Below the pieces are notes generated by a model. The model searched no databases. It was not told the origin of the DNA and saw only the letters and a list, made by a program, of their open reading frames with translations. 64,000 nt of DNA from Piper betle (Eukaryota > Streptophyta > Magnoliopsida > Piperales > Piperaceae), in contig JAURVB010013270.1 of assembly GCA_033002965.1 (NCBI GenBank), forward strand, positions 158,108-222,107. Reading direction: 5' to 3'. A program made the translations under genes and the position numbers. The stretch's first letter is position 1, and each line of letters starts with the position of its first letter. Positions 44,966 to 56,909 of this stretch are shown here, piece by piece.

Positions 44966-47957
44966 TGTAAAACCCACGATTCGAGTTAGGGTTTTATATT
45001 CAGAACCGGTCGGGTCGACCGTTATTTTTCGAGTTGAGTCAGTTTCAGGACACGTGTACCGAGCCGACACCGGTCGCGTGTATGAGCTACGAGGGTCATG
45101 CGTACCCAAGTATATGATGATAACGTCATGAATACAGCAGAACAGAATGAGTTATCAGAATATATGAGAGTATGCCAGTGATTTTTTATTTTTTTTTATT
45201 TTTATATATAGTGGATCGTAGAATTAGTTTTAGGCCGTTTACCGCGTTAGGACGCGTTACGGGCATTTTGGGTGGGTTGATAGTTCTAGAGCATATCATT
45301 ATGATTTTTTTGGTATTGTTTGATTTTATGGGATTTTTCCCAATTTTTTTGGAATTTTCTTACGACTTAAATATTATTTTGACTCGAGTCGGAGACGAGT
45401 CAAGTAATATTTACGAGTTTGCCATCGAGTCTTTTTCTCCCCCACGCCTTCTTCCCCGCCGCGATGCCGCCACTGCGCGTCGCCGCCGTTGCCGCTGCCG
45501 TCGCCGCCCGGTTGCCGATCGACCCTACCTAGCCCCGCCACGGCGTCGCCGTGCCACCCCGACCAACCCCGGCCGCTGCCAGGCCACTGCGACGCCGGAA
45601 TCACCGCGCCTAGCGCCGCGCACGGGTTGTGCCCGCGTCGCCGATCGTGCCGCCGGCGACCGTCGCCGCCGCGATCCAACTGTAGCCTCGACACCCTTGA
45701 CCACCCAGCAACCCTCCCCGACCGGAGCAGAGGCCATCGCCGCCCAGAGCGGCCGGATCGAGCCACCCATCGCGCCGCCGCTCTGTTTTATCCATTTTCC
45801 GGTGAGCTGCCACCTCCGTTGGCCGCGTCGACCTCGTAGATGAGTCGGGCTCGCCGAGCCGGTTCCGAGGGTACCCAACACGACCCCTTTCCGACCAGTA
45901 GACGCCGCCGGCGATTGTCGCCGGAAAACCACCGGAAGTCGCCGGAAAACCGCCAGTAGCTGCCGGAAAACCGCCGGAAAATTGGAATTTCTAGAATTCG
46001 CTGGAATTCACCGGATCTTCCGCGGGGCTCACCCAGTGGAGCCCGATCGAGCTTCGGACGCCGATGAGCGCCGAATTTGAGCTCCGAGATGCGCGACGGA
46101 ACCCTAGCCGTCGCCGATTGCCGACGACGTGAGGTATAATTACCTCCGAATGATTTATTTAAGATGGATGATGATTGTTAGTACAGCATGCTAGGGTTGG
46201 TTTATTGATATGATTAATACTTAATTATGGATGAAACGATGAGTCGCATGATGTGATTAATGACTAATTAGGGATAAAATGATAAGTTACATGCATGATT
46301 TGAATGGATGAATGTAGGTGATCTAATGAGATAGATCGAGTCGGATCATGATAATGGATCACGACAGAAGTTAGAAAAACAGTATAAAATTGGTATGAAT
46401 AGGATGACGTAGAATTATTTTTACATTATGATTACTTGATTGTTGATGGATGTTATTCGTATTGTGTGATGTTTGTTGAGTTTGATGCATCATTTAGTTA
46501 GCGGGCGTTAGTATCTAGTTTTGATGTGTAGGTACGAAGTAGGAGCTCGCCGCCTAGGCGCGATGACACGCTTGGAGCTTCCACCAGGTCCGTTTAGGAC
46601 TCGTCTTGTTTTACGCTTTCTATTGTATGTTTATGTTATTATTTGCAGGACGGGTTAAGTGGTGTTTTATTGGATCCCACTTAACTCGGGTCATTTAACC
46701 GAATATTTTCCGGATTAATAACCCCTCGAGGATGAGATCCCTCGAGGATGATTTCGAAAACAAGATCCACCACAAGTTGCCTTCGGGCCTATTATATGAA
46801 TCCCTTCCCAGGCCTATATATATAGTTTTATCGAGTTTTCAGTGAGACGAGAGATGGAGAAACCGACTGCACGTACCATGCAGAGGATGCCGTGACAGTC
46901 AAAGCGGGCTCTGGATTAGTGCCAGCGGACTGTTCCATTCCCGAGGGATCCTGACAACTCCGCGTTTGAGTTCCTCACACCCGGAGAACGTGGAGGTTTA
47001 CGGGTACTGTTTAGTACAGCGCATGTCCGGACTTGTGGTTCAAAGGGTACTAAAGGCGACTGCCTGAGAGTACTCGGCCTTCGTGCTCAAGGCCAGGAGA
47101 GATATGGAGGTTCGGAGAGGGCTTAGGATAAAGTTTCATGAGAAGTACTGAAAAAGAAGTGCTGAGAGTAGCACAGTACAGCAGCAGAGCAGTAAGTTCG
47201 GGATGCTACCGGGTCTGCAGCCCAGTGGCTCCTCAGTAGTGCCCTTCAGAGTGTTCTTGAGGAAGTATATGGTTTTCTTTCATATGAGAGTTTGCTCTCA
47301 TAGCCAGTTTGTTATAGTTATTTTATTTTCCGGACCAGTAACGCTTGTTACTGACGTTTTTCTTATATATATGTAGGTGATAAGCACGAGATGGATGAGC
47401 CAGCTTGGACGGAGGAGCAATGAGGTCTTGTACACACACACATGTTAGATTTTTGAATGTTTAATTTTGTGTATTATGTTATTATATTGTGAATGAAGTG
47501 GAATGCTAAGACATAGTATGATATGATTTAATGTTATGAGATGATGATAAGATATGATGACGTGACATGATCGAACGCTAAGAAACGATGACAGAATGTG
47601 AGATATGAACAGATTGTGTGAATGAAGTGGCGTGATATATATAGATACATGTTTATATGTATACTTGTATATATTATTTTGACAGGGTGGACCCTAATCG
47701 CACTTTTAGGGGAGACCCTGTCTGTTTTATTTCAGAATTTTGATCGTAACTGTATTGGTGTGTATTTTGAATTGCTTGCCATTCATGTAGTACCATGTTA
47801 GGATTTTTCGTATTTATTCATTCATGATGGATCGTATCTTCATCTTAAGACGCCGAGATTGGATCCACATGAGTTAGGTTCGGGTTAGCCGACCTAACCG
47901 GGGCCTGTAACATGCCGGTTCGGTTCACGAGCGTGAACCGGATTTGAGGGTGTTACA
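44966..47957 (+). mobile_element. Solo LTR, about 3.0 kb, + orientation
   Basis: Begins TGTAAAACCCACGATTCG and ends GGATTTGAGGGTGTTACA. Flanks GAATA (44,961-44,965) and GAATC (47,958-47,962) are a target duplication with one change. No internal domain. A GC-rich stretch at 45,430-45,850 gives long open frames on both strands (up to 223 residues, Arg/Pro/Ala-rich), probably the start of the element's leader rather than genes. The sequence has gypsy-type ends. The family is the same as 48,026-51,025. Confidence 0.88.
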
Positions 47958-48025
47958 GAATCTCGTGGAAGGTAGTCACACTGCTCAAGAACTCTCAATA
48001 GGGGACATCTCATCCTCACATATGG
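47958..48025 (-). pseudogene. 68-bp pararetrovirus island between two opposed LTRs
   Basis: It reads on the - strand PYVRMRCPLLRVLEQCDYL, open throughout and in line to continue into 44,965 once the LTR and one target-duplication copy are set aside. It is therefore viral sequence left between two independent insertions. Confidence 0.7.
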
Positions 48026-51025
48026 TGTAACACCCCAAATCCGGTTCACGCTCGTGAACTGAACCAGGATGTTACTGGCCCCGGTTAGGTCCGCTAACCC
48101 GAACCTACTCATGCGGATCCAATCTCGGCGTCTTAAGATGAAGATACGACTCGTCATGCATGGATGAATGCACAAAATCCTAACATGGTACTACATGAAT
48201 GACATGCAATCTAATTACACACCAATACAATTACGATAAAATTTAATAAAAATTTTGAAATACAACGGACAGAGTTTCCCCTAAAAATGCAATTAGGGTC
48301 CACCCTGTCAAATATACATATATACAAATATATATAACCATAGTATCAAACAATTTCATTCACACATAATCTAATCTACTATATACTCATTCTGAAGCTT
48401 GGGTTTCAACCCTCAACACTTCTGCTGTGCACTAATTCATGTTCACATCTTGTCATTATATCTTAGTCATCATGTCATAACAGTATCTCATTGCATCTAA
48501 TCATGTCCATCATATCTTAGCATTTAATCACATCATTCACAATATAATAACATCATAAATAAAATATTAAACACTCAATCAACTGACATGTGTGCAAACG
48601 ACCATCAGTGCTCCTCCGTCCAAGCTGGCTCATCCAACTCGTGCTTATCACCTACATATAGTATAAGAAACACGTCAGTAACAAGCGTTACTGGTCCGGA
48701 AAATAAAATAACTATAACAAGCTGGCTATGAGAGCAAACTCTCATATGAAAGAAAACATCATACTCCACGTGAACACTCTGAAGGGCACTACTGAGGAGC
48801 CACTGGGCTGCAGACCCGGTAGCATCCCGAACTTACTGCTCTGCTGCTGGTACTGTGCTACTCTCAGCACTTCTTCTTCAGTACTTCTCATGAAACTTTA
48901 TCCTAAGCCCTCTCCTTACCTCCATATTTCTCCTGGCCTTGAGCACGAAGGCCGAGTACTCTCAGGCAGTCGCCTTTAGTACCCTTTGAACCACAAGTCC
49001 GGACATGCGCTGTACTAAACAGTACCCGTAAACCTCCACGTTCTCCGGGTGTGAGGAACTCAAACGCGGAGTTGTCAGGATCCCTCGGGAATGGAACAGT
49101 CCGCTGGCACTAATCCAGAGCCCGCTTTGACTGTCACGGCATCCTCTGCATGGTACGTGCAGTCGGTTTCTCCATCTCTCGTCTCACTGAAAACTCGATA
49201 AAACTATATATATAGGCCTGGGAAGGGATTTATATAATAGGCCCGAAGGCAACTTGTGGTGGATCTTATTTTCGAAATCATCCTCGAGGGATCTCATCCT
49301 CGAGGGGTTATTAATCCGAAAAACTATTCGGTTAAATGGCCCGAGTTAAGTGGGATCCAATAAAACGCCACTTAACCCGTCCTACAAGCAATAAAACAAA
49401 CATACAATAGAAAAGCGTAAAATAGAGACGAGTCCTAAACGGACCTGGTAGAAGCTCCAAGCGTGTCATCGCGCCTAGGCGGCGAGCTCCTACTCCGTAC
49501 CTACACATCAAAACTAAATACTAACGCCCACTAACTAAATGATGCATCAAACTCATCATGATCAACACACTCACAATACAACATCCATCACAATCAACTA
49601 ATCATAAATGTGAACAATAATTCTAACTCATCCTATTCATACTAATTTTATTATGTTTTTCTAAGTTACGTTACTCGATTAGCATGCTCAACTCGATGCT
49701 ACTCATTAGATCATCATTATTCATTCTCAACTTAATTGCATCATGCATTCATCACTACACTCATACTCATACATTTATCATGACAATCAATCAATCCTAG
49801 CATGCTATGCTAACAATCATCAATTTTAAATAATTCAACTCAGAGGTAATTATACCTCACGTCGTCGGCAATCGGCGACGACTAGGGTTTCGTCGCACGT
49901 CTCGGAGCTCAAATTCGGCGCTCGTCGGCGTCCGAAGTTCGATCGGGATCGACTGGATGAGCTCCGCGGAAGATCCTGACTCGAATTCCAGTAAATTCCG
50001 GTTTTTCGGTAAGGTTTCCGGCGGTTTCCGGCGGTTTTCCGGTGGCTTTCGGTGGCTTTTCTACGGTTATCGCTGGTGGCGTCTACTGGCTGGATAGGAG
50101 TCGTATTGAGTACCATTGGAACCGGCTCGGCGAGCCTGACGCATCTACGATCTCAACGTGGTCGGTGGAGGTGGCAGCTCGCCATAAAATGGCTGAAACA
50201 GATTGGCGGCGATGGTGGGTGACTAGATCCGGCCGGCCTGGGTGGCGATGGGCTCCGTTCCGGTCGGTGAGGGTTGCTGGAGTTGGTCGAAGGTGTTGAG
50301 GCAACCACTAGATGGCGGCTGCAACGGTCGCCGGCGGCAGAATCGGCAACGCGAGCGCAACTGGGCCGCAGCTCTAGGCGCAGCAATCCGGCTTCATGGA
50401 GGCCGGACGACGGCCGAGGCTGCTCGAGGTGGCACGGCAACGCCGCGGCGGAGCATGGCGGCGACGATCGGCAGCAGGCCGTCATTGATAGCGGCGGTGG
50501 CGACAAGCAAAAGGGACGGTGCGGTAGGGTTTGGAGAAGAAGACTTGTCGGGGGGAGAAAGTGGTTCGGTGGCAAACTCGTAAATATTACTTGACTCGTC
50601 TCCGAGCTCGAGTCAAGAATAATAACTAAGTCGTAGAAAATCCAAAAAATCCATGAAATCGGGAAAAATCCCATAAAATCAAACAACACCAAAACATCAT
50701 AATGATATGCTCTAGAACTAACAACCCACCCAAACTGCTCCGTAACGCGTCCTAACGCGGTAACGTCCTAACACTAGTTCTACGATCTACTATATATAAA
50801 AATAAAATAAATCTGGCATACTCTCATATATTCTGATAACTCATTCCTGTTCTGCTGTGTTCATGACGTTATCATCATATACTTTGGTACGCATGACCCT
50901 CATAGCTCATACACGCGACTGACGTCGGCTCGTACACGTGTTCTGAAACTGACTCAACTCGAAAACTAACAGTTGAACAGACCGGTTCTGAATATAAAAC
51001 CCTAACTCGAATCATGGGTTTTATT
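48026..51025 (-). mobile_element. Solo LTR, about 3.0 kb, - orientation
   Basis: Reverse complement of the 44,966-47,957 family: TGTAACACCCCAAATCC at the left, and GATTCGAGTTAGGG reversed at the right near 51,001-51,015. The right end reads ...GGGTTTTATT where CA is expected, so the terminus is mutated, and no target duplication could be found (TATGG left, GAAAC right). Together with its partner it forms an inverted repeat with arms of about 3 kb. Open frames at 49,850-50,692 correspond to the GC-rich leader of the partner. Confidence 0.85.
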
Positions 51026-51470
51026 GAAACCATGTCCAATAGGTTCTCTGGCATATCTAGTGGCATCTTCAAGTGTATAAAAACCTCTATAAACAGGCCA
51101 ATCATATCCTTCTGTCACTTGTTTTACTGAGTTCCACTTTCCATAAACTCCAGTGTGAAATCCTTTGACCACCACATAATGGCTGAAATTTTTAGAGGCT
51201 GGCTTCTTTGTATGGATGCCATATATTGGCTCAAAGCTTGCAAGGACTTGTGCTTCTGAAATTGGGTCTTACTATTCCATAGATTGTCCATGATGGCCGG
51301 CTGATTTTCGTCCAGCTGAATATGGTTTGGAGCTTCAAATTTGTTTTCACTGAATGAAAATAATTGATAAGGGCCAAACTTGAATAACTTAGTGGGCTCT
51401 CTTTTAAAGAAATAGATTTGGGCCTGGCCAAACATTCTCTATATTCTCAGGATTTTAGTCTTCTAGATGA
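51026..51470 (-). pseudogene. Pararetrovirus viroplasmin/transactivator-like N-terminal part
   Basis: On the - strand the 51,435-51,124 frame is followed by a phrase with GYDWP, YRGF and LEDATRYARE, reminiscent of the folded N-terminal domain of caulimovirid inclusion-body proteins. It is cut by the LTR at 51,025. Location after RNase H supports this. The function call is tentative. Confidence 0.5.
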
Positions 51471-51626
51471 TGAAGCCAGCTTTCTCCTAAAAAGTATTAA
51501 TATTAACATAAGAGAAATACATCTATCTTTTATGGAGTCATAACCCTTAGTTTTTAACAAACTATAACCTTTAGTTTTTAAGGAACCATAACCCTTGATT
51601 TTTAAGGAACCATAACCCTTGGTTTT

Positions 51627-52060
51627 TTATGAACCATAACCCTGAATTTTAGAGATTTCAAACTCCTTATTAATTTGGCGTTGAATCCTCAACATCGTGC
51701 CTTGAAGACTGTCTTCAAGGATTAGAGCTGTTTCTGAATTTTGTTTTGTAATCCTGGCAATTTTTCTTGACAATATATTAGCTAAAAAATTATTTTTCCA
51801 AGCAATGTGTTCAAACTTGATTTCATAGCCCATTCCTTGAATTGCATTCTGGAAATTTAACCATCTCTTGTTATTATATCTTTTACCGTTTTGATTATTT
51901 ATATATTTTACTATACTTTCACAATCTGTTCTTATAGTAAATTGTTTATTTAAATATAATCTAAATGTGTTGATAGCATTTATTACCCTTTGTATCTCCA
52001 TATCTAAACTAGTCCAATTTTGATTTTTAAAATTTCCTGAGGGATATTAGCATATCTTTT
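51627..52060 (-). pseudogene. Pararetrovirus RNase H domain
   Basis: The - strand frame from 52,001 (MEIQRVINAINTFRLYLNKQ, then FTIRTDCESIVKYIN and HIAWKNNFLANILSR) has the central and C-terminal parts of a viral RNase H, including the TDCES block with an acidic catalytic residue. The start of the domain lies in a broken stretch to about 52,200. Confidence 0.8.
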
Positions 52061-52210
52061 CTTCTTCTTTTTGAGCATACTTGTTGGGTTTAGTTAATAG
52101 AACTGCTCCCCATCCATCTTTACTGGAATCAACCTCTATTATCTTATATTCTTCTACTAAATGTAATTCTAGGGGTTTTATTTTGGCTATTTCTCTTTTT
52201 ATTTGTTGGA

Positions 52211-53118
52211 CTAATTTAACATCTTCTTTGTTGAAATATATTTGTCCATTTTTCCTAATTTTTCATACAAAGGTCCTACTAGTTTAGATAGGTTTGGTAT
52301 AAACTTTCTAGCATAATTGAATAATCCTAAAAATGATTGTAGCTGTTTTTTATTTTCCATTTTATCAAGAAATTCTATAGCTTTAGTTACTATATGAGGT
52401 TGTAATTCTATATTTCCATTCCCAATTCTTAATCCTAAAAAATTTATAATAGCTTTTCCTATTTCAAGTTTCCTTTTAGATATTACTATTCCTGGTGCTT
52501 TTATTGTTTTAAATACTTGATCTAAATGTTTAATATATTCTATCATATTATCAGATGCTACTAATATATCGTGTATATAAACTAAGCAGAAACTATATTT
52601 TTTAAATAATGAATCTATATATCTCTGAAATATATTAGGAGTTTTTTTAAACCAAAGGATAAAACATTCCATTCAAATAATCCTTCAAATCATGTAAACC
52701 CTGTCCATGTTTTGTCTTCTTCTTTCATCTTTATTTGATTATATCCGCTTTTTAGATCAAATTTGCTAAAGACCCTTTTGTTTTGTATTAGATTTAGCAC
52801 ACTATCTTTATGTGGAAGATTGTATGCATCATCATAAGTATTATCATTTAGTCTTTTATAGTTATAGACTATTCTGGCTTTTCCTCTAGTAATTTCTGCA
52901 AGATTTCGTACTATAAAAGCTACAGACCTATGTGGACTAGTTGATCTTCTAATTAAGTTTAAGTGTAATAATTCTTCTATTTTTTTAAAAAATTCTTCTA
53001 TATCACTCAAATCATATTCTAAGTTAGTAGTTCTTATAACTAAATCTGGATTTTTAATACCTAGGCTAAACTCAAAAGTACATTTGTTTTTTGAAATATC
53101 TTCTCCTATTAATCCCAT
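52211..53118 (-). pseudogene. Pararetrovirus reverse transcriptase, frameshifted, catalytic box altered
   Basis: Two pieces, 53,118-52,690 and 52,672-52,211, cover the RT: LIRRSTSPHRSVAFIVRN, RIVYNYKRLND and FDLKSGYNQIKM in the first, then NIFQRYIDSLFKKY and FLGLFNYARKFIPNL in the second. A frame change lies near 52,673-52,690. The catalytic box reads VYIHDILVAS where caulimovirid enzymes have two adjacent Asp, so the first Asp is His. The enzyme would be inactive even with the frame intact. Confidence 0.88.
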
Positions 53119-53280
53119 TTTTTTCTAATTCCCTCATCATAGGTAAATTTCTAACTTTGTCTTTTATGTTTTCTCCTTTTCCTTGGTTTAAGTAAACATG
53201 TTCATGCCATAGTTGCCATGTTTCATTTTCTATTGTTGCATCTTTATATTGTTTACATAAAATGTTGAGTGGTGCGGGTC

Positions 53281-53655
53281 CACCACGCTTCACTCATAGC
53301 TTTGATTGTATTTGGTAATTTTGTGTATGGGATTGCGAAATATTTTTAAATATAGTTAGGCTAGTATTATTAACTAATATGTTGCCAATATTAGATGTTA
53401 TAAAATTTAATCCTAATAAAAATTCTTGTGAATTTATATGTATAGGAGCTACATGTATAGTAGGTAAATCATATCTATTTGTATATCTTTCAGAAAAGTC
53501 TCTAAATTTTATAGCTCTAGGTTCTATTTTATATTACATATTTAAAATTATATTTTCTACACTCCTAGTTTGTACTTTATTTTGTAATTTTACTATATAC
53601 TGTTCTGGGACTAAATTATGACTTATCATGCTAGTAGAGCATCCAGTATCTAGCA
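53281..53655 (-). pseudogene. Pararetrovirus aspartic protease remnant
   Basis: On the - strand LDTGCSTSMISH appears at about 53,653-53,618, the retropepsin active site. Downstream are INSQEFLLGLNFIT and a stop-containing segment. It precedes the RT as in caulimovirids. The viral match fades beyond 53,660, which I take as the right edge of the integrated piece. Confidence 0.75.
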
Positions 53656-53659
53656 TATT

Positions 53660-54400
53660 CTTGACCACTCACCACTTGTAGGCACGACGTTCCCCATCTC
53701 GCTTCCTCTTATTGGGATTGTTACCTATCCCTTACTACCCAGAAAACCTCCCCCACACCTGGTGTAGATATTGCAGGTTTGGTGATTGAACTAGTCATCT
53801 TAGTTGCCACCTCTTGCTCGAAAATCAATTTTTAATTAGCAGTCGCATTGATTGTATATTTGAGGTTTTGGCAAGGAATGGTGGCAATACTATCCCTCAT
53901 CCGAAACTTCCATCCCCACAAAATTTACTTGCACTGGCCTTATCATTTGCTAGAGAACTTGATGAACAATGCTTACATATAAGGAATTGGCGAGCATACT
54001 TTCACATCAAGTCGCTCCCTTGAGTAAAATTGTTAAACTCCAACACCTTCTATTGTAGTACTAGTTCTGGGAAATACTCCTTAAATATTGCTACAAATTT
54101 AGCCCACATGATGGAATATATCTCCCTTTGTCTGAAGACATACTTCTATAGGGCATCCCACTAATTATATGACTCCTTCTGAAACATGCAAGTGGCTAAC
54201 CTAGTCTTGTGCCTATGGGGTACTTGTATTGCTTTGAATGTTGTCTCCATGTTGTTAATCCAATTCTCAACTTTGATTGGATCAACTCCTCCACACAAAC
54301 TCTTTGACACTATAGGGTGCACTAACCACTTCATCCAATGTCTTATATTTTACAATTGCTAGTCGTAGGGGTAGATCATTTCCAAAAAGAATCGGTCAGC
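53660..54400 (-). pseudogene. Decayed gypsy gag fragment 1
   Basis: Read on the - strand, pieces around 54,300-54,130 give VPHRHKTRLATCMFQKESY and NWWDAL, then a YFPELVLQ block, as in the retrotrans_gag domain. Many stops. It resembles the gag at 9195-9395 in layout but is clearly diverged. Confidence 0.7.
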
Positions 54401-54829
54401 TCACCTTTTTTACATAATAACCTGCCCGTTCTGAGCCACAAGCCAAGTGTTACTATATGAAACTAAGTGTCTCATAAATTGATTTTCTATTAATTTACAA
54501 GATTTTAAATAAACCCATGACATAAAATTTAATATAACAAATGCTTGGAATAATCTAGGCCCCATGAATCGAACCAAAAAATAAGTTAATATATTCCAAC
54601 ATTATTAATTAAACCTATTAGTGATCATGAGTCTATGCCAAGCTCCTACTATGCCGGGAGGGGTGGCTACCGCATCCAGCTACAACCCCATGTATGCACA
54701 CACATGCTACATGGCCCACGGCCTGTAGTTACCGATATTTGCCATTGACTCACCCTCTTGGCATCACAAACGCGTAATAGTCATCTTGCACCGTGCTCCT
54801 TGTCACCCCTTTCGGCATGGGGGCAGGTA
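54401..54829. other. Unassigned stretch between gag fragments
   Basis: No open frame or repeat I recognise. Part of it near 54,740-54,820 may be the distal end of the next gag fragment on the - strand. Confidence 0.35.
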
Positions 54830-55960
54830 TTTAATCTTTCAAGAAGTGGTCAAATTTCTCCAAACTAATGAACTTGGCAAAATATTCAGCAATTGGCATA
54901 CCATTTTGCACTAAGTGTTCAAATTATAGTTTTCTCCTTCTGTTCTCCTCAAGTGGAAAATACATATCGTAGAACATCACTAGGAATTTCTCCCAAGCAA
55001 TGTCCTTGGGTGCTTCCCCTTGAAAATGAACTATCGTGGCAGACTCCCACCAAGTCCTTGCCTTGCCTTTGAAAGCACCCGTTGTTATTCAAACCCAAAG
55101 TTCTATAGGCAATCCATGCTTTCGAACACTCCCTCTTCCAACTCTAGATTCCCAGCAAACATGCCACCTCCATTCTTCAAACACATCTCTACCTACCGCA
55201 CACTAGATTTTTCCTGATGAGGAGTCATTCCTTCTCCAACCTCAAGAATTCTGAAAGGTACAGTATTTCCCCCACTTCTAGTTCCATTACCTCCTTGCAC
55301 AGGTGCACGATATGAAACAAGAGTCACATCATGGGTCATAGTCTCGATGGAACTAATGGTGGCGGACGTTGAAATACCGGTGGTCATGAAGGTAAGGACG
55401 GTGTCTCACTCCTTTCCCCATTCTTAATAGTTCTCTTCTGTGATCTTGTCAACTCAACCCTCATTTCTTTCATTTGTTGTTGGGTGTTTGTTTGCATTTC
55501 CTTCAATTGTTATTGGTCCACTAACTAGATCTTCATCACCCTTGTCATGAATTCGTTTATCAAAGTCATCCTAGTGCTTCATCTAACTGATCGAGAAGCT
55601 CCACTTTGCCTTAAGGTAGCATGAGTCAGTTCACCAGTTCTATCATCATGAAGCACACCTCCACCTACCACACACTAGGTTTTCACTGATGAGGAGTAGT
55701 TCCTCCTCCAACCTCAAGAATTCTGAAAGGTACAGTATTTCCTCCACTTCTAGTTCCATTACCTCCTTGTACAGGTGAACGATATGAAACAGGAGTCACA
55801 TCATGGGTCGCAGTCATCCTGTTGTAAGGAGGAATCAGTGCCTCAGGAATTAGAACATTAGGAACTTGGGCATTCTCCACATAAACCGCTTCTTTATCAA
55901 CAGCTTGATCAAGAGGTCGGCTAACCACTACCACTAAGACCCTCCCCTGGACTTGAAACT
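54830..55960 (-). pseudogene. Decayed gypsy gag fragment 2 with internal duplication
   Basis: The - strand reads WEKFLVMFYDMYFPLEENRR around 54,930-55,010 with TWWESATIVHFQGEAPKD before it, a retrotrans_gag block of a family different from fragment 1. Upstream, a segment with RAPVQGGNGTRSGGNTVPFR at 55,387-55,193 is duplicated at 55,934-55,683, a direct duplication about 480 bp apart. Confidence 0.7.
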
Positions 55961-56905
55961 TTACGTGGTGTCCAATCTTTAAAAATAGTCCTCTTAGTTA
56001 CGGTCACATCTATCAACCTCCTGCTAAAACCATCCCAAGCCAAAGATAAGTGTACAACAACAAACAACACAAACAAGAACAAACCTGCCGGTAAAAACTA
56101 GGTATCACTTCACATACACACATACTTAAAGAAATCTTCCATTCCAATCATCCAACACATAGCTCTGAGACGATTATCCTACATTCCATGCTTGGTTCGT
56201 CGTTGAACTAAACCAAAATATTATATTATTTAATATTTCTATCTCTTAACTTAATTACATGGAAGACCACTCCCACAAAACCCTTTACAATCTAAGCCTA
56301 CTTGGCGTCTTCAATTGAAGACAACCACTACCTACAACCGCAACAGGTAAAAGAAAGGAAATATAAATAGTATAAATTATTAGAAATATATGTTCCCATA
56401 ATATGGGGTTATTACATCAATATATTAAGACAATAGTAAAGATTTTCGTTGACTAAAATAAAATGGAAAAGCAGCAAAAAAACAACATGACAATAGCTCA
56501 AAAGGAGTATGTATATTTGTGAAGACTTTAGCATCCCCTTACATCCACCAGTGACACTCTGCACACACCACCTACATAAATATTAAAAAAGAAAAAACAT
56601 CAGTAACAAGTTATACAACAAGTTACTAGTTTGCAAAATAGAATAACTATAATATCAAACTAGCATACGAAAACAAGATGGGGATAGTATACCACAAGAA
56701 AAATCACACAATACCCAAAGGAAACTACACCAGCGTGCGACCCACAACTGATCGGGCAACACCCTTTCTCCTATCCTCTCTAATTCCGCCATGCTCCACT
56801 CCTCTAAGATCTGAAGGCAAGCCAAGTACACCACAATCAGGATATATGCTGAAGAATAAGGTACCCGTAACCCAATGCCTCTCAGGGTTTGAGAAGCTCA
56901 TAGAC
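55961..56905 (-). mobile_element. LTR-type remnant
   Basis: The stretch 56,560-56,700 (CATCAGTAACAAG, then AAATAGAATAACTATAA) parallels 48,660-48,740 of the 3-kb LTR family in a diverged form. It probably belongs to the element that supplied gag fragment 2. Ends not located. Confidence 0.45.
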
Positions 56906-56909
56906 ACAA

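Noticed and set aside
45172..45843. 223-codon Arg/Pro/Ala-rich frame as a gene
   Set aside because: It lies inside a 3-kb LTR, is matched by GC-rich leader in the opposed copy, and is open on both strands through base composition alone.
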